A DNA stretch of 64,000 nt from assembly GCA_036873755.1 (NCBI GenBank), contig JAVTVY010019573.1, positions 1 to 64,000 on the forward strand, written 5' to 3'. The DNA is from Hanleya hanleyi. Lineage: Eukaryota > Mollusca > Polyplacophora > Lepidopleurida > Hanleyidae. Made by a program: the position numbers and the translations under genes. The notes under the pieces are model-generated. The model was not told where the DNA came from and did no database searches. It worked only from the letters and a program-made list of their open reading frames with translations. How positions within the stretch are numbered: position 1 is the stretch's first letter; every line of letters begins with the position of its first letter. This document shows positions 1 to 14,029 of this stretch, piece after piece.

Positions 1-3000
1 ATAATGAATAGAATGAATGAATGTCATACCGCTAGTGATTCGAAAAATGATTGAATGCATTTAATGGTGCCTAAATTCTAAATATTCGAACTGTCACAAG
101 AATTCTCAAATAAGACCTACGTTAATTTCGGTGATGTGTTCGTACCATATATTTCTTACCTTCGTTATACTTCTTAAATTATATTTCACAGCGAAAACGG
201 ACGAGAACGAAGCAGAACCCGAGACGATGCCTCGACAAGAAGGTATGTAAAACACAGTCAACATGGTCAAACAGTATATAAAGGTTGCAATTTTGATTTC
301 TATTGAGTGTATTTGAAAATTTGTCCTGCTTTGGTGAAAGAAAAATTCAAGCCTCATGAGTCAGTTTGACGGAGAATGTAAAATCGGTGAACGACGGCCT
401 ACCCGAAATTTCTCTTGATTTTAGCGTTGTTATCAGGAAATCAATGTTCCGCGACGTCTCCAAAACGCACTGAGTCGCAATCTGCCCCATAGCAGAGAAC
501 TTGCATAACGCAAAAGCAGAGATTGTTCAATAACGGTGTTATGTATTCTGGTATAAAGACTCGACGTTTTGCAAAATAAAGATATAAAACAAAAATACAA
601 TATTGCACTGTATAATCAACTGAAGAAATATCCCATGGCATTTTTATTACAAACACGCTCTCAATTAACTATATATTCAGCATCATCTTCATGAATCGCA
701 CGAAACAGTTACATTGGAATTCCAAGACCTAAACTTGAGTCATACTGATCCATTTGCCTTACATTTTAGCTCAAACTGACAACATTTCAATAACAGAATC
801 ACAAAAATAATTTCTCTAAAAAAATTCTAACAGTTGATTGCGATTACGCTCCGACACAGTTATTGTGTAATTCACAATTATGTGCTGAACCATATAATAT
901 ATTACATGAAATCCATTTGATCGTGATAACAGTGTAAGGGACATACATGTATACCTCTTGCTGTCTTGAATTCTACATGCAATGAACGTCTGCCCTACAG
1001 AATAAATACAGAATAAACTGTGGTATTTTTGGCAAACAAACAATGTTGTTTTGCAAATGAAAGGAAAAATTACTTAAAGCAGCTGAATTTACAAAAACCT
1101 TACATTTTACTGTATATCAAGCAAAAATAAAATCTAATATGAACCGATTCATCCACCTTATGAACATTATTGAGAGAACAAAGAATATCCTGTCTGTACA
1201 GTGATCCATGACTTCAGTTCGTCAGTTATTGGTTCGTATATTTTCGCATTGACATATATTTTAATCCAGGAGAATATTTGAACTGGGGATATCTGACATA
1301 TTTTTTTACATATGTACTATATTTATCCAGTGTTCAAGAAAGTGACGTTGTACTTAGAATAATGCATAATTTGGGTAAATATTACAAGAAAATATGTCAG
1401 CTCTCAACAATGCAAAATATTCTCCTGTGCTAAAACATATAAAGGCAGAATGAAATTATACGAACCAGTAGCTGATCGTGTAGTAAGCTCGCACCCTCAG
1501 AATTTGGTCCAAAATCTAGAACATTCCTGATCTATTCTATCGCATTCTCGGAGAAGGCTGAGAAGCGACCATTTTAATAATGGGTAGGGACCTTCAGAAC
1601 TCCCCAGCCCTATTCCTCCCCTATAATGAATAGAATGAATGAATGTCATACCGCTAGTGATTCGAAAAATGATTGAATGCATTTAATGGTGCCTAAATTC
1701 TAAATATTCGAACTGTCACAAGAATTCTCAAATAAGACCTACGTTAATTTCGGTGATGTGTTCGTACCATATATTTCTTACCTTCGTTATACTTCTTAAA
1801 TTATCTTTCGCAGCGAAAACGGACGAGAACGAAGCAGAACCCGAGACGATACCTCGACAAGAAGGTATGTAAAACACAGTCAACATGGTCAAACAGTATA
1901 TAAAGGTTGCAATTTTGATTTCTATTGAGTGTATTTGAAAATTTGTCCTGCTTTGGTGAAAGAAAAATTCAAGCCTCATGAGTCAGTTTGACGGAGAATG
2001 TAAAATCGGTGAACGACGGCCTACCCGAAATTTCTCTTGATTTTAGCGTTGTTATCAGGAAATCAATGTTCCGCGACGTCTCCAAAACGCACTGAGTCGC
2101 AATCTGCCCCATAGCAGAGAACTTGCATAACGCAAAAGCAGAGATTGTTCAATAACGGTGTTATGTATTCTGGTATAAAGACTCGACGTTTTGCAAAATA
2201 AAGATATAAAACAAAAATACAATATTGCACTGTATAATCAACTGAAGAAATATCCCATGGCATTTTTATTACAAACACGCTCTCAGTTAACTATATATTC
2301 AGCATCATCTTCATGAATCGCACGAAACAGTTACATTGGAATTCCAAGACCTAAACTTGAGTCATACTGATCCATTTGAATTACTTTTTAGCTCAAACTG
2401 TCAACATTTCAATAACAGAATCACAAAAATAATTTCTCTAAAAAAATTCTAACAGTTGATTGTGATTACGCTCCGACACAGTTATTGTGTAATTCACAAT
2501 TATGTGCTGAACCATATAATATATTACATGAAATCCATTTGATCGTGATAACAGTGTAAGGGACATACATGTATACCTCTTGCTGTCTTGAATTCTACAT
2601 GCAATGAACGTCTGCACTACAGAATAAATACAGAATAAACTGTGGTATTTTTGGCAAACAAACAATGTTGTTTTGCAAATGAAAGGAAAAATTACTTAAA
2701 GCAGCTGAATTTGCAAAAACCTTACATTTTATTGTATATCAAGCAAAAATAAAATCTAATATGAACCGATTCATCCACCGTATGAACATTATTGAGAGAA
2801 CAAAGAATATCCTGTCTGTACAGTGATCCATGACTTCAGGTCGTCAGTTATTGGTTCGTATATTTTCACATTGACATATATTTTAATCCAGGAGAATATT
2901 TGAACTGGGGATATCTGACATTTTTTTTTACATATGTACTATATTTATCCAGTGTTCAAGAAAGTGACGTTGTACTTAGAATAATGCATAATTTGGGTAA

Positions 3001-4130
3001 ATATTACAAGAAAATATGTCAGCTCTCAACATCGCAAAATATTCTCCTGTGCTAAAACATATAAAGGCAGAATGAAATTATACGAACCAGTAGCTGATCG
3101 TGTAGTAAGCTCGCACCCTCAGAATTTGGTCCAAAATCTAGAACATTCCTGATCTATTCTATCGCATTCTCAGAGAAGGCTGAGAAGCGACCATTTTAAT
3201 AATGGGTAGGGACCTTCAGAACTCCCCAGCCCTACTCCTCCCCTATAATGAATAGAATGAATGAATGTCATACCGCTAGTGATTCGAAAAATGATTGAAT
3301 GCATTTAATGGTGCCTAAATTCTAAATATTCGAACTGTCACAAGAATTCTCAAATAAGACCTACGTTAATTTCGGTGATGTGTTCGTACCATATATTTCT
3401 TACCTTCGTTATACTTCTTAAATTATCTTTCGCAGCGAAAACGGACGAGAACGAAGCAGAACCCGAGACGATACCTCGACAAGAAGGTATGTAAAACACA
3501 GTCAACATGGTCAAACAGTATATAAAGGTTGCAATTTTGATTTCTATTGAGTGTATTTGAAAATTTGTCCTGCTTTGGTGAAAGAAAAATTCAAGCCTCA
3601 TGAGTCAGTTTGACGGAGAATGTAAAATCGGTGAACGACGGCCTACCCGAAATTTCTCTTGATTTTAGCGTTGTTATCAGGAAATCAATGTTCCGCGACG
3701 TCTCCAAAACGCACTGAGTCGCAATCTGCCCCATAGCAGAGAACTTGCATAACGCAAAAGCAGAGATTGTTCAATAACGGTGTTATGTATTCTGGTATAA
3801 AGACTCGACGTTTTGCAAAATAAAGATATAAAACAAAAATACAATATTGCACTGTATAATCAACTGAAGAAATATCCCATGGCATTTTTATTACAAACAC
3901 GCTCTCAATTAACTATATATTCAGCATCATCTTCATGAATCGCACGAAACAGTTACATTGAAATTCCAAGACCTAAACTTGAGTCATACTGATCCATTTG
4001 CCTTACTTTTTAGCTCAAACTGACAACATTTCAATAATAGAATCATAAAAATAATTTCGCTAAAAACTACTGACAGTTGATTGCGGATACGCTCCGACAC
4101 AGTTATTGTGTAATTCACGATAATGTATTG
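1..4130. repeat. Direct tandem array of a 1622-bp unit (2.5 copies)
   Basis: The same sequence starts at 1, 1623 and 3245, each time with ATAATGAATAGAATGAATG, so the period is 1622 bp. Copies differ by only scattered substitutions. The third copy is faithful to about 4010, then passes into a diverged version that resembles 10390-10560. The unit begins exactly at the window edge, so the array probably extends further upstream. The small minus-strand open frames (83, 71 and 75 codons) recur in every copy because the DNA is duplicated; none resembles a protein I know. Diverged relatives lie at 9671-10560, 22090-22260, 27370-28510 and 29440-29600, so the unit is built from a dispersed repeat family. 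Confidence 0.95.
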
Positions 4131-4319
4131 TGTACTCCATTTCAGCTTGGTAATAGTGCAGTGGACATAAACCTCTTGCTGTCTTGAATTCGGCATGCAA
4201 TGAACGTCTGCACTTAGCCCGACACTAACATGTTTAATTGTCAAGTCATTAAAATTCAGTCGTTGCGAAATTTGTGGTAAACCTAATGAAATACACTCCT
4301 CCATAATTATTCAGTCTAA

Positions 4320-6490
4320 CTTTGCCAAATTGGAATGGATGCGTTCAAAATAAACTATTAACACCATGTTAGAAAGGTCACAAGAATCAGATTACCAAAT
4401 ATATAACCTGAAGAGTATAACGTAGTCCGAGCTTCCTCTAACCCTTCACCCACAAAGACGATCATGACAGATTTTCAAGATAGATTCCATTCTAAGCCTG
4501 ATCCAATCGATTTTAGTTCTGTTTGAGGAATGAAACCACATCTAATACATTTAATGGTTTCTGTGACACAGGTGTAAATTTCATTGACCTGGCCAATGTC
4601 AGCTTATGATCCGAATAGAACAAGCTTTGTGCCTGAATTTGGTTATACTGCTTTTCTGCATTACAATCAACCACAAAAGTCGAATCAGTCATTTTGAAAA
4701 ATGAAATAAAATCGCTCATAACAGGCTTAGAATAAAACGGGTCTTGTCAAAATTGAGCTGACCACAAAGCGGAATTATTTTTTTAGTGAAGACATGTGAG
4801 GTAAGTGTTTTTGAACAGCCGTCTTATTTTATCGTAGAATTTTTAGCAATGTATGAGGTACTGCGCAACCACGTGATGGCGCCAAATTCGCTTTTCGAGG
4901 CTACAAATCTCAAACCTCAGCCAAAACAATCCGTCATGTACTAACAATCGTCGTAACTCAAAGGAGAAAGGAAGCGACCTGAGTAGATCTTTGTGGCCCA
5001 TCAATAAATCAGCATTCAAATCAATTTCATATCTGAGCGAACGCTTATAGTCACGAGCTAACAACTTTTACGGCATAACTGCCGCAGCCGGTAAAGACGA
5101 TAAAAATCGGTTTCAGCGTGCAAATAGTAAGATAACCGATTTCTCGAACACCCCGTGCCAATGGAATGTAAAATGTAGTCCATGTGGAAGCGATATCTCG
5201 TGACGCCAGGCTACGCTATTCTGAATCGTAGGGTCGAACATTCTTCCCCAATAAACTTTTCCCATATTACTTTGATATTTTGCAGGCACATCTATCCCCC
5301 ACCCCTCAACCACCTCCGCTACACTATGTAGAATGTCCACAATGTGTTCTCAAACCTGTGTTTTTTATTTGACATAGTAACGTATGTTATACTCTCAAAA
5401 GATTTCAGTCACATGTCAAATGAGTTGAAGCGTAATTCTGGTAGTTAATCTCTGAATTTGTTCATTCCGAATTTGTTTTCCATTTTCGATTGGTTTCCAC
5501 TTAATTCTTATATGGTGTTTCTATCTGTCGTCTTGAAATTGTGTTCTTATTTTGGTTTAATTATTTTTTCGAAACCAAATTCCTCTTTATCTCGAAAACT
5601 TACCTGCTCCCCCATTTATCTTCATCAAGAGAATTTTTTACAAATAAAGCATCGTTTATGTCAAATGCAGACTGAGACTGATGATGCGTTTCTCGCATAT
5701 AAATTATATACATATTCTTCAATAGTGGTATCAATTAATCTTTTAGTAATCTCTAGAAGTTCTGTATCTTTCAAAGTGAGCTGTTAAATTCCCCCCAAAA
5801 AGCGCATGGGAAAATATAAAATTCAGTAATAATGACATCATCGTCTTAAATCCGAGTTTTATTTCCGCTTGTCTTGTTATATTAAAAATGCCGGATGTGA
5901 CAAGAAAACATTCTAATATTGCTTGCAGTCTGAGCTTCTTCGGTTTCCAAGTTCACCGTCTATGCTTGTGTAATACTTTACAAACAACAAACTAGTCATT
6001 ATCACTTGCGTGATCACAGACGGTTTTCCTAGCCTGTGGATTGTTAGCGTGTTTATAATTGTTAGTATCTATGTCCGGGTTCAATACCATATTACATATC
6101 GGCACAACTTGCTACAGATGGATTTTCAATTTCATTTATTAATTTGTTAATTGTGTTTAACAATCCGTGTGACTGATGTATCGGAAATAGTAATTACAAC
6201 ACATATAAGGGAAGTGGGAAGAGGTGCCGACATACTGACAGAGTCACATGACTCCACAGTATAGTCTTCCGGTTAACCTATTCTAAAGCACATACCAAGA
6301 ATCTAACGATTCGTGATATGTGTTGTATCTCAGGTACGCTATTATTGTACCTGTTCATGTGGTAAGACTGATTTCGAATAATTTTCAGTCGAATCTCTTT
6401 TTATCCTAGTTACTGTAGTCATACTTCTTGTGAGAAAGTATCAGAGCCCCTCGTGCGTTGAACTTAGCGAATTTGCCCTGGCGTCTTGTC
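4320..6490. other. Unassigned sequence inside the duplicated unit
   Basis: I recognise no gene here. Minus-strand open frames of 68-75 codons at 4513-5340 are present but broken differently in the partner copy (10871-11584), which argues against a maintained coding sequence. A C-run precedes 11680 in the partner. Nothing identifiable lies between 5350 and 6490. Confidence 0.4.
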
Positions 6491-6494
6491 CTCA

Positions 6495-6743
6495 TGCAGA
6501 CCGTAAAAGTTGTTCAGTATACTTGCCTGTATGGGTGACTTGCAAACATAATACATGTATTATTCCTATAATACATGTATATTGTATTTTTGTCTTTCTC
6601 AAATGATGAAAAACATCAAATAACATGTTTTTGGAGCTATTAGCCAACCCTTGACAGTTTATGGAAACTATATTAATCGTATTAGTCATTATTTTAGAGA
6701 ATAATGCATGTTCGTTGCCAGGATAATTACTGTCAACAGTCAA
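6495..6743 (-). pseudogene. Fragment resembling the start of a LINE endonuclease domain
   Basis: The minus strand reads INIVSINCQGLANSSK followed by a DVFHHLR-like segment. This resembles the opening of APE-type endonucleases of non-LTR retrotransposons, where a first strand of the 'xIxSxNxQGL' type is followed by a K/R-rich turn and an LR helix. Only about 80 codons are recognisable and no RT follows. The same fragment recurs in the partner duplication copy around 16690-16900, with a short deletion. The call rests on one motif, so it is tentative. Confidence 0.4.
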
Positions 6744-7430
6744 GTCAGTCGTCCGTGTGCCACCATAAAATTATCATTGATTCGACAAACATTGGATATC
6801 AATATACTAATTAATATGCCTAGATATTACGAAATATATTTGGTGGATTTAGGGTAGCATGTATATTATGAATGAATTAAGGCACGGACACAGAGGTTTA
6901 TTAAAAATAAACACTTTTTACCTTGGATAACTATAGAAAAGCACTGCTTTTAACGATTTGCTCGAGTACATAGACCGCCACCCGCAACTTCATTGAACTG
7001 GTGCTATATGACTACGGTGAGGTTGAAAGATGGCTAAGCCAAAACTCGACATAGAATATATGTCCAAGTGTTTAAATAGGTCTATGTGAGTAAATGTTTT
7101 TTTTTCAAAATTGTAAGCAAATGTTACCAATACCCTGACTGGAATTAAGACCACACCATGTGGTGTATCAACACGGAGGATCTGGAACAATATTATTAAA
7201 TGGCCTATCTCCCAGGACATTCGCTAGTTGACCGATCGCGAGTTGCATCCATAAACATATCAATAAATCCAACCAGCTCATACAAGTATGTATTTTATGT
7301 GAGTATAAAGGCACTAGCACAGGGATGTATTAAACAAAACTTATTTCATAAAAGTCGTTCGTAGAGACAAGTTTCTGATGGATTTAAAGGGCTGCTATAG
7401 TATAGCTTATGCCATGGCAGTAAATCGTAA
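6744..7430. other. Non-coding, unassigned
   Basis: This AT-rich stretch has a small minus-strand open frame (6990-7220) that also occurs in the duplicate at 17146-17376. It contains a short palindrome, ACACCATGTGGTGT. I see no homology to known proteins. Confidence 0.4.
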
Positions 7431-7433
7431 ATT

Positions 7434-9659
7434 TCAGTCACCAACCTCTGTTAGAGGATATAGTTTACTTCGAACGAGCAAGTCGCGTAAACTCTTATTT
7501 TTCCTGTAAGCTATGATTGGCTTCAGATTGAGAGGCTGCTTCAGTTTAGGTTGAAGATTCTGATATTCCTCCTTAAGCATACGAGCGGCTTCAACATATC
7601 GCCTGCTATAGCGAATCACAAAGGTTATTATCTCCCGTTTAGACTGTTTACCTGAATCGATATTCATGCCGAAAGGATATCGTGTTTGTAAAGTTTTGAC
7701 CCAAAATGTCTAGCGTATCGCTCTTAGATCGTGAGCCTCCTCCTGTGTGGTGAGAGTGGGGATTTGTTCAATAGGCATGATCTCAGTGTTCGTGAAGGAT
7801 GTGTCCTGAGATATTGAAATGGTCGTTAAGCGGACCGTCGTTTTCGAGAAAAATATCAGATTGATGACGCGTGGCTCGTTCCCTAAAAGTCGTTTTTGTT
7901 TTACCGATATACTGTTTAAGACACTTTTTGCACGTACTGAGATATGTTATGTTCACCGAGTCACAGGTGAGATGGTCTCGTAGTTGATATTTGCTTCTCG
8001 ATTGTTCACTTTTGAAGTGCGTTCGAGTCGCGATGAATGTTTACATCGATCTTTTAGGCATTTTTGAGTTTGACCATTGCCGACGTTGGGGCGATTATGT
8101 TTGATTCTAACGGGCTCAGACCTACGAGTGCTCTCTAAGTGATATGTCGTGATCGGGTGTTCGATTTGATACGACTCAGGAAACGAGCTGAATAGCCTCT
8201 AGATTTCAATGCTTGGAATAATACTGAACAAGACTGATTGAAATTTTGGAGATTGATAGAATTCCGGTGAAATCGGATGATTTGTGATTTGATTATACCA
8301 TTAAACATATGAGGAGGATGAAACGACTTGGCATGGAGAAGTTCATGTGTGTCGGTAGGTTTGAAAAATACCTTGTAATCTAAATACTCAGTATTGGTGA
8401 CCCGGATTACTGCTTCTAATTTTATATTGGGGTCATGGCTGTTCAGAATGTCAATAGATGGCCCGAGATCTTCTCTAGGGTGATCCCAAAGAAGAAAAAT
8501 ATCATCCAGAAAACGGATGTACAAGAGGGGTTGTTTGACTCCTTTCCTTAAAGCCTCCTTTTGTCACTGAACTCCCATAAATAGATGCGAAGTTCGGACT
8601 AAACCTCTTCCCAATAGCTCATCCACTGACCTGTTGATAGATTTCATCATTAAACTCAAAATCGTTTCCTTCAAGACTAAGTTCCAAAAGTTCAAAAATT
8701 CCGTCATCTGGTCTTTTGGGATCAGGAAACTGCTAAAAAGCGTTTTGGATCGAACGTATTCCACCGTCTATATCAATATTGGTATACATTGATTCAATAT
8801 CCATGGGGACTAGAAGAGCATTCGTAGGAGCGTTGATTTGAGATAATTTGGCAAAAAATCCTCGGTGTTTGTTAGATAACTAGGGTGTCAGTTAGCAATT
8901 GGTTTGAGGTGATAGTCAATAAATTCAGAAATGTGGTAGAAGTCAGACCCACAATCAGAAATAATAGGTCGGTCCGGCGGGGTACACTCATCAATTCAAT
9001 TTTCAATCGGCTTGTGGGTCTCTGGCAAAATGTAAAAATGTCTCATTTTTGCTTCATGTTTCTTAGGAGTCAGATACTCTGTTTGTCTGAAATAATTTGT
9101 TTTCCTTTTACTTGGACCAAAATTTGAAGAAATCTGACATAATTTTGAGCCCATATTTCCTTGTTTAGTCTTTTGTAATGATTATTGAGAAGACACTGAG
9201 CTTCTTTAATGTAATTTTCTCTAGACGAGCTAACATTGGCCGAGCCTTTGTCTGCAGGTTTCTGGACTATGTTTCTATTGTGAAGTAATTTTGATAGGGA
9301 GCGACGTTCCGAAATAGACAAATTTTGATAATTTCCAAACCTACCACTTTCTAATAAAGCCTGAACCCTAGTTGAAAGATTATCTACAGCTTTTGGAATT
9401 TCAGAATCAAAGTTCTCGGGGATGAACCCGGAAATAGCCATGAAGGATTCTTTTTCTCCGAGTTTCTATAGCGATCAGCCAGGTGAAGTTTATTTTTGAA
9501 AGGTATGAACATTTCGTATCCCTTGGTCTCCATATGTGCATCCATGCCTGTGATGGGTTTAGGAGTAGGCACAAAAGAGAGGCCGTGGCTACGAAGGGAG
9601 TGATCAGTTACAACAAGACTATTGCTTAGGTTAACTATGCTAGTTCCTAAGTCAAAATT
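7434..9659 (-). pseudogene. Penelope-like retroelement, copy 1 (RT plus GIY-YIG), truncated and frameshifted
   Basis: Reading the minus strand from 9659 down, the conserved blocks appear in order across frameshifts. They are an N-terminal LSFVPTPKP segment (about 9570), a KPADKGSANV block (9230-9260), an RT palm with FLDDIFLLW (8490-8515) and the following KPTDTHELLH and SFHPPHMFNGI segments. A GIY-YIG-like block follows, with ITYL, CKKC and QYIGKTK (7870-7970), then a C-terminal AYRKNKSLRDLLVRSKLYP tail ending in a stop at 7434. RT followed by a C-terminal GIY-YIG endonuclease is the hallmark of Penelope-like elements. About 17 codons are deleted after LEAV near 8400 relative to copy 2. The 5' part is missing because the tandem-duplication breakpoint cuts the element at about 9659. 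Confidence 0.85.
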
Positions 9660-9670
9660 TGATTTCGGTT

Positions 9671-10150
9671 GAGTGTATTTGAAAATTTGTCCTGCTTTGG
9701 TGAAAGAAAAATTCAAGCCTCATGAGTCAGTTTAGCGGAGAATGTAAAATCGGTGAACGACGGCCTATCCCAAAATTTCTCTTGATTTTAGCGTGGTTAT
9801 CAGGAAATCAATGACGTCAATGTGCATTTACTGCGAGGGCTATGTTCCGCGACGTCACCAAACGCACTGAGTCGCAATCTGCCCCATAACAGAGAACTTG
9901 CCTAACGCCTGAGTGTATGTGAAAATTTGCCTTGCTTTGGCGAAAGAAAAAATCGAGCCTTAGGAGTCATTTTAGCGAAAAAAGGAAATTCGTTGAACGG
10001 CGGCCTATCCAGAAATGTCTCTTGATTTTAGCGTTGTTATCAGGAAATCAATGACGTCAATCTGAATTTACTGCGGCGGCCATGTTCCGTCGCGTCACCG
10101 AACGCACTGAGTCGCGACATGCCCCATGGCAGAGAACTTTCCTAACGCCA
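9671..10150. repeat. Two tandem copies of a 241-bp stretch of the 1622-type repeat
   Basis: GAGTGTATTTGAAAATTTG at 9671 recurs as GAGTGTATGTGAAAATTTG at 9912. The following 230 bp align, including ATGACGTCAAT and the 'GCACTGAGTCGC' segment. The homologous region of the 1622-bp unit carries one copy. Confidence 0.8.
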
Positions 10151-12708
10151 AAGCAGAGATTGTTCAATAACGGTGTTATATATTCTGGTATAAACTCTCG
10201 CCGGTCTACAAAATAAAGATATAAAATAAAAATACAATATTACGCTGTATAATCAACTGAAGAAATATCACATGGCATTTTCATTACAAACACGCTCTCA
10301 ATTAACTATATATTCAGTATCAACTTTATGAATCGCGCGAAACAGATACATTGGAATTCCAATAACTAAACTTGAGGCATACTGATCCATTTGCCTTATG
10401 TTTAGCTCAAACTGTCAACATTTCAATAATAGAATCACAAAAATAATTTCGCTAAAAACTACTGACAGTTGATTGCGGTTACGCTCCGACACAATTATTG
10501 TGTAATTCACGATAATGTGTTGTGTACTCCATTTCAGCATAGTAACAGTGTAGTGGCCTATGTTTATGTATTTGAATTTGGTGCTAATACTGTTATGTGG
10601 AAAATGGAATAGGTCTTTGGATTATGGACGCGGATATTCTCTAATGGACGACGGCTGGATTATGAATGACGGACTAAACGCTTGTAATATACCTCTTGCT
10701 GTCTTGAATTCGGCCTGCAATGAACGTCGGCACTTAGCCCGATACTAACATGTTTAATTGTCAAGTCATTAAGATTCAGTCGTTGCGAACTTTGTGGTAA
10801 AGCTAATGAAATACACTCCTCCATATTCAGTCTAACTTTGCCAAATTGGAATATAGGTGTTCCAAATAAACTAATAACACCATGTTAGAAAGGTCACAAG
10901 AATCAGATTACCAAATATATAACCTGAAGAGTATAACGTAGTTCGAGCTTCCTCTAACCCTTCACCAACGAAGACGATTAGTATTTGACAGATTTTCAAG
11001 ATAGATTCCATTCTAAGCCTGATCCAATCGATTTTAGTTCTGTTTGAGGAATGAAACCACATCTAATACATTTAATGTTTTCTGTGACACAGGTGTAAAT
11101 TTCATTGACCTGGCCAATGTCAGCTTATGATCCGAATAGCACAAGCGAACAAGCTTTGTGCGTGAATTTGGTTATACTGCTTTTCTGCATTGCGCTCAAC
11201 CACAAAAGACGAATCAGTCATTTTGAAAAATGAAATGAAATCGCTCATAACAGGCTTAGAATAAAACGGGTCTTGTCAAAATTGAGCTGACCACAAAGCG
11301 GAATTATTTTTTTAGTGAAGAAATGTGAGGTAAGTGTTTTTGAACAGCCGTCTTTTTTTATCGTAGAATTTTTACCAATGTATGAGGTACTGCGCAACCA
11401 CGTGATGGCGCCAAATTCGCTTTTCGAGGCTACAAATCTCAAACCCCAGCCAAAACAATCTGTCATGTACTAACAATCGTCGTAACTCAAAGGAGAAAGG
11501 AAGCGGCCTGAGTAGATCTTTGTGGCCTATCAATAGATCAGCATTCAAATCAATTTCATATCTGAGCGAACGCTTTATAGTCACGAGCTAACAACTTTTA
11601 CGGCATTCTTTCCCAATAAACTGTTCCCATATTACTTTGGTGTTTTGCACGCACACCTCTCCACTACCCCCCCCCCCAACCACCTCCGCTACACTATGTA
11701 GAATGTCCACAATGTGTTCTCAAACCTGTGTTTTTTATTTTACATAGTAACGTATGTTATACTATCAAACGATTTCAGTCACATGTCAAATGAGTTGAAG
11801 CGTAATTCTGGTAGAATTTGTTCATTCCGAATTTGTTTTCTAGTTTTGATTGGTTTTCACTTAATTCTTATATCGTGTTTCTATCTGTCGTCTTGAAATT
11901 GTGTTCTTATTTTGCTTTTTTTCGAAACCAAATTCCTCTTTATCGCGAAAACTTACCTGCTCCCCTTTATCTTCATCAATAGCATTTATTACAAAAAAAA
12001 GCATCGTTTATGTCAAATACAGACTGAGACTTGTCTATATCAAATAGTGCGTTTCTCCCATATAAATTATATACCTATTCTTCAATAGTGGTATCAATTA
12101 ATCATTTAGTAGTCTCTAGAAGTTCTGTATCTTTCAAAGTGAGCTGTTGTCTTGTCTGTTGTCTGTTGTCTTGGAAAATATAAAATTCGTAAGTGATAAT
12201 GCCATCGTCGTCTTAAATCCGAGTTTTATTTCCGCTTGTGTTGTTATATTGAAAATGCCGGGTGTGACATGAAAACATTCTAATATTGCTTGCAATCTGA
12301 GCTTCTTCGGTTTCCAAGTTCACCGTCTATGCTCGTGTAATACTTTACAAACAACAAACTAGTCCTTATCACTTGCGTGATCTCAGACGGTTTTCCTAGC
12401 CTGTGGATTGTTAGTGTGTTTATAATTGTTAGTATCTATGTCCGGGTTCAATACCATATTACATATCGCAAATGGATTTTCAATTTCATTTATTAATTTG
12501 TTAATTGTGTTTAACAATCCGTGTAACTGATGTATCGCAAATAGTAATTACAACACATATAAGGGAAGTGGGAAGAGGTGCCGACATACTGACAGAGTCA
12601 CATGACTTCACAGTATAGTCTTCCGGTTAACCTATTCTAAAGCACATACCAAGAATCTAGCGATTCGTGATATGTGTTGTATCTCAGGTACGCTATTATT
12701 GTATCATG
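10151..12708. other. Unassigned repeat-derived sequence of duplication copy 2
   Basis: 10151-10840 is a diverged relative of the 1622-type repeat. 10840-12708 is the partner of 4320-6360. I find no supported gene. A run of nine C lies near 11670. Confidence 0.5.
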
Positions 12709-13079
12709 TAGTCCAGTAAATCTAGCCCATTTTTGGGGGCAACCCACCACAAATTGCAACAGAATTTATTTCGCTGCTATGCATTTCAGAAAGGTCCCCA
12801 GAATAACATACTAAAAGTCTACAATCCCATATGCATGGGAAATATCTTGAATTTCAAGTTGAAATTTGAGGTATTTTTCGCGAAATTTCAGTGTTTATCT
12901 GTCTCTTGCTCCTATAAGAAAACCTTGTACTTGGTAGTAAGCGTGAAAGAAATGGGTCATTACTTACACTCATTCCATTCGTTATCATATCAAGGTTATA
13001 CTCAGCCTAAAATAATACCCTTGCACGAAAATATTTATGGAGAAATTCAAAATGGCGGATGTATGGGGTCATTCTAAAT

Positions 13080-14029
13080 CTGAACTTTTTACCATTTTCA
13101 TGACAGTCCAGGCAATATATCTGGGTTTTTTTTCAGCTGGACTCAAAACTAAATGCAACAGAATATTTTTCACTGGTATGCATTTCTAATAGGTCCCCAG
13201 AACAACATACTAAAAGTCTGCCAAAATCTATTTGGTGGCTATACTGTTTTTTTCTAAAACAAAGATACACCATCATACTTCAAATAAGAAGGTAGAAAAT
13301 ATTGGTTTGTCTCTGAATAAGGACAGTTTATCATTCAGAAATCCAATCAATACATGATGATCTAGGATACATTATTCTATGGTGGTGAAAACATTTGCAT
13401 TCCCAATGGATTTGCTCATAAAAGTAGATAGCAAAACGATAGTTCAGCACCAGGGTATATAATCATACATGGTAATATCCTGCCAGTTGGCATTATTTCC
13501 ATTAGCATTGTTATCCGAAAGGGAACTGACAAGCTGTGATATATTTTCTTTCAACCTATGACAATCACAGACAATAGTTCCATCAACTTATAAAGATATA
13601 ACTCTATTATCACAAGCACGTAGCAAGTGTCAGGTCCGACATTCAATAGTGTTTGTACCTTGTTGAAAAAAATGCAGCCTTGCCAATCATTAGAGAGAGA
13701 GAAATTAGATTCAACGTCGCGTTTAGCAATAGTTCAGATATATAACGACAATCTGCCAAACATTTATGATCCATCACAATTGTTTGTAAGACAAATGTTG
13801 TTGATGAAAGAAGAATAATTATGCAGATCCTAATATATCATTTAATTATCAAACAAATAATACTTTGAATTATAGGCAAAGTTGACGGCATAACTTATCA
13901 TGCTTCATTTTACATTCTGGTTCATGGTAACATTATTAGGGGAAGTGACTTCTCATACATACAGTTGATGTCTTTTATTGTTATTCCTCATGAACACTGC
14001 CATAAGTTGAGGAATATTTCACAGCACTA
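13080..14029. repeat. Left inverted-repeat arm, non-coding part
   Basis: This is the inverted counterpart of 15400-16160. For example GAAGAATAATTATGCAGATCC at 13809 faces GGATCTGCATAATTATTCTTC at 15485. The small 63-codon frame at 13627 is not conserved in the other arm and is not supported. Confidence 0.8.

Larger units (their letters stand above)
3541..9659. repeat. Large tandem duplication, copy 1 (about 6.1 kb)
   Basis: This block matches 9668-19874 in the same orientation once the 12709-16524 insertion is removed. Paired landmarks include 4320/10840, 5460/11820, 6300/12660, 6360/16540, 7434/17590 and 9640/19860. Copy 1 ends inside the Penelope-like element near 9659, where sequence switches to the 1622-type repeat. 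Copy 2 instead continues into the upstream part of that element. About 160 bp near 5075-5240 are present only in this copy. Confidence 0.9.

Noticed and set aside
106..3900. Conserved 83- and 71-codon minus-strand frames repeated three times
   Set aside because: Identical because the DNA is tandemly duplicated; they match no known protein and are broken in the diverged relatives.
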